Shown one piece after another: positions 34,932 to 43,772 of a DNA stretch of 64,000 bases (its first letter is position 1; each line of letters opens with the position of its first letter). The translations under genes and the position numbers were made by a program. Source of the stretch: Williamsia soli (GTDB taxonomy: Bacteria; Actinomycetota; Actinomycetes; Mycobacteriales; Mycobacteriaceae); assembly GCF_017377795.1 (NCBI RefSeq), contig NZ_JAFRDR010000016.1, positions 18,563-82,562 of the forward strand, written 5' to 3'. The notes under the pieces are model-generated. The model was not told the DNA's origin and made no database searches. It saw nothing but the letters and a program-made list of their open reading frames with translations.

Positions 34932-35588
34932 ATGTCAGTTGAAGAGAGCAACGAGCGTTACGTGGGCGAGACGCGTCCGCGGGGAACTGCCATCCTGCAC
35001 CACGTCAACCTCAAGACCACGCGCAAAGAAGCAATGGTCGAGTGGTATGTGAAAGTGCTGAACATGCGCGTCAACGTAGACGTCGGCTTGGCAGCATTCC
35101 TGAGCAACGACCGCGCCAACCACAGGCTTGCGCTGACAACCATCCCGGGTATCACCTTCAATGAAAACAAGCGCTTTCACGATGGTGTGCACCATACGGC
35201 CTACGAGTACGCGACATTCGACGAACTCAACGAGTTGTACCTCCGCCTCCGTGATGAGGGAATCTTGCCCAAGGTTTGTATCGACCATCGCACCTCATGG
35301 TCGTACTACTACGAGGATCCGGACGGCAACATGCTCGAAATGCAGGTCGACGACCTGGGTGACTGGGACCTGTCCACCCAGATCATGCGAGAGACGACCT
35401 CCATCGAGAATGCGCCGGCCCACTTCTTCGGCATATCGGTCGACCCAGAGCAGATCGCCGCTGCGCGCGCAGCTGGTGCGAGCTTCGAAGAGATCAAGGA
35501 ACGAACAGCCGCTTTCGAGTTCTCCACCGGGGAAGCGAAAGATTACAACACGCCCGAGATCCTCCCGGACTTCGCGGTGAAGTGGTAA
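34932..35588 (+). CDS. VOC-family ring-cleavage dioxygenase-like protein
   Basis: A 218-residue one-module vicinal-oxygen-chelate protein. Candidate iron ligands: His in ILHHVNLKT, His in GVHHTAYEY and Glu in MLEMQVDD, the His-His-Glu set of extradiol dioxygenases. The SYYYEDPDGNMLEMQVD block is typical of catechol dioxygenase-related members. A C-terminal tail of about 60 residues (SVDPEQIAAARAAGASFEEIKER) is shared with the VOC protein at 48898 and may pack against the partner subunit. ATG follows AGGAGG. The stop overlaps the next start (TAATG). Confidence 0.83.
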   Translation: MSVEESNERYVGETRPRGTAILHHVNLKTTRKEAMVEWYVKVLNMRVNVDVGLAAFLSNDRANHRLALTTIPGITFNENKRFHDGVHHTAYEYATFDELNELYLRLRDEGILPKVCIDHRTSWSYYYEDPDGNMLEMQVDDLGDWDLSTQIMRETTSIENAPAHFFGISVDPEQIAAARAAGASFEEIKERTAAFEFSTGEAKDYNTPEILPDFAVKW

Positions 35589-36583
35589 TGGCCGACACCA
35601 TACGAGCCGCGGTGGTCGTCGCCCACGGCGGGCCGGAAGTTCTCGAACTGCAGAACATACCCGCGCCGGAACCCGCTGAGGGCGAACTCGTTGTCGAGAC
35701 CACTCGCGCCGGCGTGAACTTCCGCGACATCGTCGACCGCAGGGGTGACCCGCCGGTACTGTTCTCGCCGCCTTACGTCGGTGGTCTCGAAGGAATGGGA
35801 CGCGTACTCAAGATCGGTGCGGGCGTGAGCGGATACTCGGTAGGCGATCGGGTCGCGTGGGGCACGAACCCCGGGAGTTACACCGAACATGCGCTCATAA
35901 AAGCAATCAACGCTGTTCCTGTGCCGGAATCAGTGTCGGACGATCAGGCCGCGGGCGTGCTGGCCCAAGGGTTGACCGCGCACTACCTGACCACCAGTGT
36001 GCATTCCATAGCCGAGGGCGAGACGATTCTGGTCCACGCGGGCGCCGGGGGCGTGGGTGGCCTGCTGATCCAGATCGCAAAACACCGTGGGGCCACAGTG
36101 ATTGCGACGGTGTCGTCACCTGACAAAGCCGAACGGGCTCGGCGCTCGGGCGCCGACGTGGTGGCGGACTACGAGAACTTCGTGCAAGTGGTTTCGGACG
36201 AGACCGACGGACGCGGTGTGCAAGTGGCGTACGACGGCGTCGGTGCGCCAACGCTCGATGGTACGCTGTCGAGTCTCGGCGTGAGAGGTCTCGGGGTCTT
36301 CTTCGGCGGATCTGGCGGCAGTCCTGAGACCCTCGATTTCAACAAACTTGCGCCTAAATCGCTCACGATCTGTCGGCCCGTACTGCCGCATTTCGTTGCG
36401 TCTGGTGAGGAACTTCGCACCCGGGCGGCGCAGCTCTTCGAGTGGATCCAATCGGGCGTGCTCGAGATTCCGATAGGCGCCACTTTCTCGTTGGCCGAGG
36501 CGGCCGAGGCGCACCGAATGGTCGAGAGTCGCACGACAACCGGCAAGGTTCTGCTCAATACGGTCGGCTCGACCGAGCGCTGA
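35588..36583 (+). CDS. Zinc-free MDR oxidoreductase, quinone oxidoreductase-like
   Basis: A 331-residue medium-chain dehydrogenase/reductase of the NADPH:quinone oxidoreductase type. GroES-like N-half, then the cofactor motif AGAGGVGGLLIQIAKHRGATVIAT near residue 150. The structural-zinc cysteines and catalytic-zinc ligands of alcohol dehydrogenases are absent. It could reduce a quinone by-product of the phenol hydroxylase or the double bond of an enone intermediate. ATG at 35588 overlaps the VOC stop; a GTG two codons upstream is less likely. Confidence 0.87.
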   Translation: MADTIRAAVVVAHGGPEVLELQNIPAPEPAEGELVVETTRAGVNFRDIVDRRGDPPVLFSPPYVGGLEGMGRVLKIGAGVSGYSVGDRVAWGTNPGSYTEHALIKAINAVPVPESVSDDQAAGVLAQGLTAHYLTTSVHSIAEGETILVHAGAGGVGGLLIQIAKHRGATVIATVSSPDKAERARRSGADVVADYENFVQVVSDETDGRGVQVAYDGVGAPTLDGTLSSLGVRGLGVFFGGSGGSPETLDFNKLAPKSLTICRPVLPHFVASGEELRTRAAQLFEWIQSGVLEIPIGATFSLAEAAEAHRMVESRTTTGKVLLNTVGSTER

Positions 36584-36619
36584 TTCGGTAGGCAAGAAGA
36601 ACACTGTGAAAGGTATCCC

Positions 36620-37030
36620 ATGAGTTCTGAAACACAAGTCGTTGACGGGCTGGTATCGAGGGTGGAGTGCGAGCAGATTCTCCATCGGCTGATGATGAAC
36701 ATCGACCGATTCCAGTCACTGGAAAATCTCGACTATTTCACCGAGGACGTCTCCTACAAAGCCGCGGGTTGGGGTGAAGCACACGGGCATGAAGAGCTTC
36801 GGGGGGGCCTGGTGGCCCGCGACGCCATGAAGGATCGACACACGATGAATGTGGTTGCCGGATTCGACTTCACGCTGCAGTCAGCAGACGAAGCGTCCGC
36901 AGTCGGGAACTACCTCCGGTGGGTCGCCGGCGAGTCCGAGCCGGCTGTCATGCGGTACAAAGCGATCTTCGTTCGCAAGGGCGGAACTTGGAAAGTGCGG
37001 GACTGGCTGGCAACAGGCTTTCCGGCCTGA
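36620..37030 (+). CDS. SnoaL/NTF2-like protein, second of a paralogous pair
   Basis: A 136-residue paralogue of the 34408 product. Both have CEQI, a conserved NID, YFTED, VVAGFDF and GN-x2-RWV at matching positions, while the loops differ, as expected for two subunits of a heteromer or for two successive isomerase/dehydratase steps. ATG at 36620 follows GAAAGG. It lies between the MDR and amidohydrolase genes of the same operon. Confidence 0.8.
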   Translation: MSSETQVVDGLVSRVECEQILHRLMMNIDRFQSLENLDYFTEDVSYKAAGWGEAHGHEELRGGLVARDAMKDRHTMNVVAGFDFTLQSADEASAVGNYLRWVAGESEPAVMRYKAIFVRKGGTWKVRDWLATGFPA

Positions 37031-37144
37031 CCCTGTGCTTTCCGGTTACACGGAACTCGAACCATCAGTTCCGCAATGGGCGACGAGGTAGTGGTCGAAT
37101 CAGCGGTCACTACTTACATTTCATGATTTTAGAGAAGGTTTCAC

Positions 37145-38104
37145 ATGAGCCACCGAATCGACGTTCACAATCACTATATGGGGGAGGTCGTGTTCGACTT
37201 CTTCGCACCCTTCGTTCCGAAGGGGTTTCCGATGACAAAGTGGACCCCCGAGGCTGCGATAGAATTCATGGATCGCCACGATATCTCTACTCAGATCCTG
37301 TCGCTGCCGTTCGCGCTCATGGCGGATCCTTCGGACTTTGGTCCCACCAATTTGATACGCGACTTGAACGAAGCCTATGCCGGGCTCATCCGGGATTACC
37401 CCGGACGGTTCGGTGCCTTTGCGAGCCTGCCCTTCGGGTCCACCGACAACTCACTTGCAGAGGTGGCCTACGCGCTGGACGAGTTGAAGCTCGACGGCGT
37501 CGTCCTGACGTCGAACGTCGGAGGAAATTACTTCGGTCAGCCCTTCTATGAGCCCATCCTGGCTGAACTGGCGGACCGTGAGGTCCCAGTGTTCGTGCAC
37601 CCCAACGTCTGTCCCAATTATGGGGCTGTCGGGTTCGGTCGCGTCCCATCCATCATCGAGTTCCCCCTCGACACCGCACGGAACATCACCAACGCGATCT
37701 TCAGTGGCGTGTTCAAGCGCCATCCTGGCCTCAAGCTCATCGTCGCCCACTGCGGAGGAGCTCTCCCCACCCTGGGTTGGCGGATCGAGCAGCACGTCGG
37801 CATCGGCCACGCTCCCGATGACGCGGACATAGATGCACAGCACGTCGCAGACGTGCTGCGCAGTCTGTACTACGAGACAGCCTTGTCCGGCAGCCCGAAC
37901 TCGTTGCTACCCACGCTCGAGGTCACCGGATTCGAGAACATTCTGTTCGGCACAGATTATGGCGCTGCGCCGGAAACCTTCATCAGCCGCAATATCGATG
38001 CGCTCACGTCCTCGTCAGCGTTGAACCCGTCGCAACTTCGCGGTGTGGAATGCGGCAACGCGCAAAAAATGTTTCCGCGTTTGAGCTCCGAAAGTCGCGT
38101 GTGA
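37145..38104 (+). CDS. Amidohydrolase family 2 protein (ACMSD-like)
   Basis: A 319-residue metal-dependent hydrolase or decarboxylase. Motifs in order: DVHNHYMG near residue 6, VFVHPNV, IVAHCGGALP and FGTDYG. It is the second such enzyme in the window (the other is at 9402), each near a VOC protein and an FAH-family protein. In this operon it could decarboxylate a ring-cleavage product or hydrolyse a C-C bond. ATG follows GAGAAGG. Confidence 0.85.
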   Translation: MSHRIDVHNHYMGEVVFDFFAPFVPKGFPMTKWTPEAAIEFMDRHDISTQILSLPFALMADPSDFGPTNLIRDLNEAYAGLIRDYPGRFGAFASLPFGSTDNSLAEVAYALDELKLDGVVLTSNVGGNYFGQPFYEPILAELADREVPVFVHPNVCPNYGAVGFGRVPSIIEFPLDTARNITNAIFSGVFKRHPGLKLIVAHCGGALPTLGWRIEQHVGIGHAPDDADIDAQHVADVLRSLYYETALSGSPNSLLPTLEVTGFENILFGTDYGAAPETFISRNIDALTSSSALNPSQLRGVECGNAQKMFPRLSSESRV

Positions 38105-38206
38105 GCCTGTATTGGCTGGATTGCTCTGCGGAAGTTTTCGTTTTCAATTTCAACCATCAACGGGGCCGGTGCCTGCCGGACCCACGACACGGAACAGGAT
38201 GGATCG

Positions 38207-39070
38207 ATGCGTCTCTACAGCACCGCCGTCGGCATCGCACGTGAAGACAGCCCCGGGCTGCTGTCCGTGCTGGATCTGGAACACAGCGACGTGGGGGACC
38301 TCCTGCGGCGGGGCGAACTGGAGGTTGCGCGGAACGCCGAGGTGAAGTCGATACACCCACTTGGGGAGTTGACCCTGCGCGCACCGGTGGCCTCGCCCGG
38401 GCAGATGTTCATCGCCGGTCTGAACTACCTCAGCCACGCCGAAGAAGCGCGGGCCATGCTCGCGGAAATGGGTAGAGAGTTTCCCGCCGTGCCGACCACA
38501 CCCACGTTCGAGTTGTTGCCGACAACTACTGCGGATGGTCCGGAGTCCACCATCGAATTCCCGAACGAAGCACCCGCCCAGGTCGACTATGAGGGGGAGC
38601 TGACGGTGGTCATCGGGCGGACAGCGTCAGACGTGCCTCCAGAGCATGCGTGGGACCATGTGGCAGGCCTGACCATCGCCAATGATCTGACCGCCCGCGA
38701 TGTGCAGATGCGGGCACTCACCGGCGATTCCACCGTGACCGTGGCCGAATCGAAGAGCTACGCGACATTCAAGCCCATGGGTCCGTGCCTGGTGACTGCG
38801 GACGAGTTCAGTCTGCCGATCGACCTACGACTGCGGACTCGGGTGAACGGCGATGTCCGACAAGACGACCGAACGAGCAACGTGCTTTTCGACTGCGCGG
38901 CATTGGTGTCGGCGCTGTCGGCTCAGCATCGGCTCGAGCCGGGCGACGTCATTCTCACCGGCACCCCGAGTGGGGCCGGAGTGTTCTCGAAGGTGTTCCT
39001 GACCGAGGGAGACGTCATCGAGATCGAGATCGACCGAATCGGCACCCTGCGCAATCAAGTCGCGCGGTGA
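38207..39070 (+). CDS. Fumarylacetoacetate hydrolase (FAH) family protein
   Basis: A 287-residue FAH-superfamily enzyme. FIAGLNYLSHAEEA marks the start of the catalytic domain, and the metal site is in VDYEGELTVVIG and IANDLTARD. LTGTPSGAGVF is the conserved C-terminal loop. Likely hydrolyses or tautomerises the product of extradiol cleavage. The N-terminal 60 residues resemble those of 2-hydroxyhepta-2,4-diene-1,7-dioate isomerase-type members. ATG at 38207; a nearby out-of-frame ATG at 38200 is not used. Confidence 0.87.
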   Translation: MRLYSTAVGIAREDSPGLLSVLDLEHSDVGDLLRRGELEVARNAEVKSIHPLGELTLRAPVASPGQMFIAGLNYLSHAEEARAMLAEMGREFPAVPTTPTFELLPTTTADGPESTIEFPNEAPAQVDYEGELTVVIGRTASDVPPEHAWDHVAGLTIANDLTARDVQMRALTGDSTVTVAESKSYATFKPMGPCLVTADEFSLPIDLRLRTRVNGDVRQDDRTSNVLFDCAALVSALSAQHRLEPGDVILTGTPSGAGVFSKVFLTEGDVIEIEIDRIGTLRNQVAR

Positions 39071-39126
39071 TCTCTTCATGGTTCCTTTTCACGCGAGACC
39101 AACCATGAAGAAAGAAGCGTCGCACA

Positions 39127-39987
39127 ATGGTTGAAGCAAACTTCTCCGGGAAACTGTCCGGTCAAACCCTTCTGATGTCTGGCGGGAGCCGCGGAATCGG
39201 GCTGGCCATCGCCGTGCGCGCGGCCCGGGAGGGGGCCAACATCGTATTCATGGCCAAGACCGATACCGCGGACCCCAGACTGCCGGGTACGGTTCACACC
39301 GCCGCCGCACAGATCGAGGCTGCGGGAGGACGAGTTCTGCCGATCGTCGGCGACATCCGCGACGACTCGTCGGTGACGGCAGCGGTTGAGAAGGCCGCCG
39401 AACACTTCGGCGGCGTCGACATCGTCGTCAACAATGCATCGGCGATCTCGCTCGACGGTTTCGGAGCGCTATCGCTCAAGCGCTATGACTTGATGTCGGA
39501 GATCAATGCTCGGGGAACGTTTTCGCTGATCTCTGCGGCGTTGCCCCACCTTCTGGAGTCGCGGAGCCCCCGGGTGCTGTCGCTATCTCCGCCATTGAAC
39601 CTCGACCCGAGTTGGTTCGGTGCTCATGCGCCCTACACCGTCAGCAAATACGCCATGACGATGTTGACGCTCGGAGTGGCTGAGCAGTTCCGCGAGCAGG
39701 GAGTTCTGGCCAACTGCCTCTGGCCGGCCACGCTCATCGACACGGCAGCCGTCCGTAACGTGGTGGCGGGCGCCGGCCGGATTGCCGGTGCGCGGCGTCC
39801 GGACATCATGGCCGATGCGGCGCTCATCGTGCTGTCCGGAGGGACAGAAGAGACCACCGGTCAGTGCTACCTGGACGAAGAAGTTGTCCGGGCTACCGGG
39901 GTGGACGACCTGTCGGTGTATCTGGCCGAAGGCGTGCAGGAAGATCAGCTCGAACCGGATCTCTTCCTGGGGCGTGCCGGGGACTGA
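39127..39987 (+). CDS. Short-chain dehydrogenase/reductase, HSDL2-like
   Basis: A 286-residue SDR. Cofactor motif SGGSRGIGLAIA near residue 18, NNASAISL, and the YTVSK active site. The stretch LSPPLNLDPSWFGAHAPYT is that of hydroxysteroid-dehydrogenase-like 2 and related citronellol-pathway SDRs, where PPLN replaces the more usual serine-containing strand. It may oxidise a hydroxyacyl-CoA or long branched alcohol. It bridges the ring-degradation genes and the carboxylase genes of the same operon. Confidence 0.85.
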   Translation: MVEANFSGKLSGQTLLMSGGSRGIGLAIAVRAAREGANIVFMAKTDTADPRLPGTVHTAAAQIEAAGGRVLPIVGDIRDDSSVTAAVEKAAEHFGGVDIVVNNASAISLDGFGALSLKRYDLMSEINARGTFSLISAALPHLLESRSPRVLSLSPPLNLDPSWFGAHAPYTVSKYAMTMLTLGVAEQFREQGVLANCLWPATLIDTAAVRNVVAGAGRIAGARRPDIMADAALIVLSGGTEETTGQCYLDEEVVRATGVDDLSVYLAEGVQEDQLEPDLFLGRAGD

Positions 39988-40153
39988 GCTCTGACATCGG
40001 GAGGCCCTCGAGCGGGAAGACTCTCGATGCCCTGACGTCTGGACCAGCTGGCGGTAACGCGAGACATGGGTTTCTCGGCGTTGACCAAGACGTCGAAAAG
40101 CGGTGCCGTGGCCGTTCATGGTGGGCGACAACGACAATGATCGGAGAAAGTAC

Positions 40154-41752
40154 GTGCCAGTGATCGAATCGAGGATCGACCGCGATTCCGCCGATTTCCA
40201 GCAAGACCGGGATGCGATGCTCGCAGCCCTCCGCCCGTTCGAGGCACTGGCCGCTGCCGTTCTCGAGGCGGGCGGACCGAAGTCCGTCGACCGGCACCGA
40301 GGGCGCGGCAAGTTGATCGCGCGGGAGCGTGTCGACCTGCTCTTGGATGAGGACGCTCCTTTCCTCGAACTGTCGACCTATGCGGGGGCGCACGATCCCG
40401 AATCGCAACCGGGCGGTCGTCTCATCACGGGTATCGGGCCCATCAACGGTGTCGAATGCATGATCGTGGCAAATCAGCCTACGGTCAAAGGTGGATCCCT
40501 GAACCCCGATGCGGTAGCGAAACAGTTGCGTGCGTTCGACATTGCGCATCGCAACCGTCTCCCGCTGGTGACCCTTGTCGAATCCGGCGGAGCAGACCTG
40601 CCGCGCCAGGCAGATACGTTCGCCTTCGGTGGCCGGATATTTCGGGACATCTCACGGCTGTCGGCCGCGGGGATTCCAACGATCTCCCTCGTATTCGGAA
40701 GCTCGACGGCCGGCGGTGCATACCTACCCGGAATGAGCGAGTACACCGTACTCGTGAAGAATGCCGCACACGTCTACCTGGGCGGGCCGCCATTGGTGAA
40801 GATGGCGATCAACGAGGACATCGAGGACGAGGCACTCGGCGGAGCGGAGATGCACTCCAGAACATCGGGGCTCGCCGACTATCTCGCCGATGACGAGCGG
40901 CACGCGATCCGGCTGGGACGCCAGATCGTCGGCGATCTGGGATGGCGAAAGAGTGGCCCGCCCCCCTCGTCGAGGGCTGACGAACCGATCTACGACCGCA
41001 GCGAACTGCTCGGATGCGCGCCCTCGGATTCGAAGCGGTCTGTTGAAGTCCGTGAGATTCTCGCTCGAGTCCTGGACGGTTCGCGCTTCGACGAGTTCAA
41101 GGCCGGGTACGGCACGCAGCTGGTCACGGGGTGGGGGTCCATCGCCGGGTATCCGGTGGGGGTCATCGCGAACAACGGCATATTGTTCTCCGCGGAGGCC
41201 AACAAGGGGGCTCACTTCATACAACTCGCGAATGCGCGAGACATTCCGCTCTTGTTCGTGCAGAACATCACCGGCTTCATGGTCGGTTCGGCTGCGGAGC
41301 ACGGTGGGATCATCAAGGACGGCGCGAAGATGATCAACGCGGTGTCGAACTCCACCGTCCCGCATCTGACGTTGATGGTCGGTGCATCTTACGGCGCCGG
41401 CAACTACGCCATGTCCGGGCGAGCGTATGACCCTCGGTTCGTGTTCACGTGGCCCAACCACAGGATTGCAGTCATGGGCGGCCCGCAGTTGGGCGGTGTC
41501 ATGTCTATCATCCGACGGGCCGCGGCGCAGAGATCCGGCGCAGAGTACGACGAGGCGCAGGATGCCCGCGTGCGGGCCGAGATCGAGGACATGATCGACA
41601 AGCAGTCTCACGCCGCCTACGCCACTGGACGCCAATGGGATGACGGGGTCATCGACCCTCGGAACACCAGGACGATTCTCGGTCTGGCACTATCTGCGAC
41701 CCATTCCGCCCCGGTGGTCGGGGCCACCCGCTTTGCACCCTTCCGCATGTGA
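40154..41752 (+). CDS. Acyl-CoA carboxylase, carboxyltransferase (beta) subunit
   Basis: A 532-residue carboxyltransferase with two crotonase-like halves. It transfers CO2 from biotin to an acyl-CoA. LVESGGADLPRQ and FGSSTAGGAYLPGMSEY form the first oxyanion site, and QNITGFMVGSAAEHGGIIKDGAKM with GASYGAGNYAMSGRAYDPRF the second; these read like methylcrotonyl-CoA or geranyl-CoA carboxylase rather than propionyl-CoA carboxylase. GTG at 40154 follows GGAGAAAG. A start at 40103 would add 17 unusual residues. It partners the next gene. Confidence 0.92.
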   Translation: MPVIESRIDRDSADFQQDRDAMLAALRPFEALAAAVLEAGGPKSVDRHRGRGKLIARERVDLLLDEDAPFLELSTYAGAHDPESQPGGRLITGIGPINGVECMIVANQPTVKGGSLNPDAVAKQLRAFDIAHRNRLPLVTLVESGGADLPRQADTFAFGGRIFRDISRLSAAGIPTISLVFGSSTAGGAYLPGMSEYTVLVKNAAHVYLGGPPLVKMAINEDIEDEALGGAEMHSRTSGLADYLADDERHAIRLGRQIVGDLGWRKSGPPPSSRADEPIYDRSELLGCAPSDSKRSVEVREILARVLDGSRFDEFKAGYGTQLVTGWGSIAGYPVGVIANNGILFSAEANKGAHFIQLANARDIPLLFVQNITGFMVGSAAEHGGIIKDGAKMINAVSNSTVPHLTLMVGASYGAGNYAMSGRAYDPRFVFTWPNHRIAVMGGPQLGGVMSIIRRAAAQRSGAEYDEAQDARVRAEIEDMIDKQSHAAYATGRQWDDGVIDPRNTRTILGLALSATHSAPVVGATRFAPFRM

Positions 41753-41762
41753 GGACGACTCT

Positions 41763-43772
41763 GTGAACACCGCTCAAATCACTTCGCTACTCGTTGCCAA
41801 CCGTGGGGAGATCGCCCGTAGGGTCATCCGAACGGCCCGGGGAATGGGAATTCGCACCGTCGCTGTCTACTCGGACGCCGACGCCAGAGCTCCTCACGTG
41901 TACGACGCCGACCTGGCAGTCGGGCTCGGCGGCACCACCAGCGCCGATTCGTATCTTCGCGCCGACAAGATCATCGACGCTGCCCGTCGAACAAATGTCG
42001 ATGCCATCCATCCCGGTTACGGATTTCTGTCCGAGAACGCAGAATTCGCCGAGGAATGTGTCGCCGCCGGCATCATCTTCGTCGGACCCTCGCCGGATTC
42101 GATCCGGAGGATGGGGCTGAAGGATCAGGCCAAGACCATCGCTCGCGAAGCAGGAGTGCCGGTTCTGCCCGACGCCGAGATCACCGGAGACGACTCCGAC
42201 GAGTGGGTGGCCGCAGCGCAGAGCGTGGGGTATCCATTGCTGGTCAAGGCAATTGCGGGCGGTGGCGGAAAAGGTATGCGTCGCGTCGAGGTGGCGGACG
42301 ACCTGGTTGACGCGATCAATGGCGCCCGGCGTGAGGCAACGAGCTCCTTCGGCAATCCCAAGGTCTTCATCGAGCGCTATTTGGAGAAATCACGGCATGT
42401 CGAAGTGCAGGTCTTCGGCGATCAGCACGGCGGAGCAATTCACCTCGGAGAGCGGGAGTGCTCAGTCCAGCGCAGACACCAGAAAGTTCTCGAGGAGGCG
42501 CCGTCACCGGTGGTCGGTCCCGAACTGCGCGAGCACATGGGAGCCACTGCTGTGGCGTTGGTCCGGAGGCTCGGATACCTGGGGGCCGGGACGGTGGAGT
42601 ACCTCCTCGATGACACCACAGGTGACTTCTACTTTCTCGAGATGAACACCCGACTCCAGGTGGAACATCCGGTGACGGAGGAAGTGACCGGCCTCGATCT
42701 TGTTGCGATGCAGTTGAGAGTCGCGCGTGGGCTACCGCTCGGGTTGAGCCAATCGGAGGTGCGCAGGAGCGGGCACGCCATCGAGGTCAGGCTCTACGCG
42801 GAGGATCCCGCGCGGGACTTCTTGCCGACGCCCGGGAGGTTGCACCTGCTCGAGTTCCCGGACACGCCGGGCCTACGGGTGGAGAACGGAGTCGCCCCCT
42901 CTGGAGAAGTTTCCGCGCACTACGACCCGATGATCGCAAAAATCATTGTGCACGCGGAAAATCGGGAAGAATCTGCGATCGCCCTCGCGGCGGCGCTCGA
43001 CGCGACAAGAATTCACGGCATCGTCACCAACCGCGATTTCCTGTCGGCAGTCTTGCGTAATCGTGATTTCCTGAGCGGGGAGACGACCACCGACTTCCTC
43101 GACCGTCACGCCGAATTGTTCGACCCGCCCCGGTCGACGCCTCAAGTTGTCCATGTGGCGGCGGCTGTTTCGGTGTCGGTGGCGATTCGTCGCCGAAACG
43201 ACACCGTCACCGGGTTCGCCTCCCCGGGATTCCGGGACATCGCTGCACCGTTGACGACGTCAGCTGTCTGGGAGGCGATCGGCAACGACCCCGTGGTCGT
43301 CGACTACACGTTGTCGTCGGGCGCCGGAGATGCCGATCTGTTCCTGCGTGTCGACGGCGTCGAGCACACAGTGCAGCTGGTGGATCTGACGGAATCCGCT
43401 GTGCGCGTGCGATTCGAAGGAGTCGATCATCCGTGTGCGGTGACCACACACGATGATGGATCGGTGTGGGTCGACTCTCCGGCATCCAGTTCGGGCTGGC
43501 GTCCTCGCCCCAGGCTGCCCGAGACGACGTCACTCGCGGCTTCGGCTGCCGGGCCGATCAGTGAGATCCCGGGCACAGTGGTCGACGTCCTGGTCAGCGC
43601 CGGCGATACCGTCGAAGCCGGTCAGAAGCTCGTGGTGCTCGAGGCGATGAAGATGGAGCATGCCGCACTCGCGGGAGTCGGCGGCGTCGTCGAGAGTGTC
43701 AATGTCGCTGTCGGACAATACGTAGAGGCGCAGGTCGAACTGGTGACGATCTGCGAGGGGGGACCGTCGTGA
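41763..43772 (+). CDS. Acyl-CoA carboxylase, biotin carboxylase/carrier (alpha) subunit
   Basis: A 669-residue biotin-dependent subunit. Biotin carboxylase domain, residues about 5-450 (LLVANRGEIARRVIRTARGM, the ATP-grasp glycine loop KAIAGGGGKGMRR and EMNTRLQVEHPVTE). A linking domain follows, then a C-terminal biotinyl domain with the biotin lysine in EAMKMEH near residue 630. Domain order matches methylcrotonyl/geranyl-CoA carboxylase alpha chains. GTG at 41763 lies 10 bp after the beta gene. Its stop overlaps the AtuA-family gene. Together with the beta subunit it should carboxylate a branched unsaturated acyl-CoA. Confidence 0.93.
   Translation: MNTAQITSLLVANRGEIARRVIRTARGMGIRTVAVYSDADARAPHVYDADLAVGLGGTTSADSYLRADKIIDAARRTNVDAIHPGYGFLSENAEFAEECVAAGIIFVGPSPDSIRRMGLKDQAKTIAREAGVPVLPDAEITGDDSDEWVAAAQSVGYPLLVKAIAGGGGKGMRRVEVADDLVDAINGARREATSSFGNPKVFIERYLEKSRHVEVQVFGDQHGGAIHLGERECSVQRRHQKVLEEAPSPVVGPELREHMGATAVALVRRLGYLGAGTVEYLLDDTTGDFYFLEMNTRLQVEHPVTEEVTGLDLVAMQLRVARGLPLGLSQSEVRRSGHAIEVRLYAEDPARDFLPTPGRLHLLEFPDTPGLRVENGVAPSGEVSAHYDPMIAKIIVHAENREESAIALAAALDATRIHGIVTNRDFLSAVLRNRDFLSGETTTDFLDRHAELFDPPRSTPQVVHVAAAVSVSVAIRRRNDTVTGFASPGFRDIAAPLTTSAVWEAIGNDPVVVDYTLSSGAGDADLFLRVDGVEHTVQLVDLTESAVRVRFEGVDHPCAVTTHDDGSVWVDSPASSSGWRPRPRLPETTSLAASAAGPISEIPGTVVDVLVSAGDTVEAGQKLVVLEAMKMEHAALAGVGGVVESVNVAVGQYVEAQVELVTICEGGPS

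Noticed and set aside
40724..41635. 303-codon antisense frame within the carboxyltransferase gene
   Set aside because: The plus-strand protein is an unmistakable carboxyltransferase; the antisense frame has no ribosome site or family resemblance.
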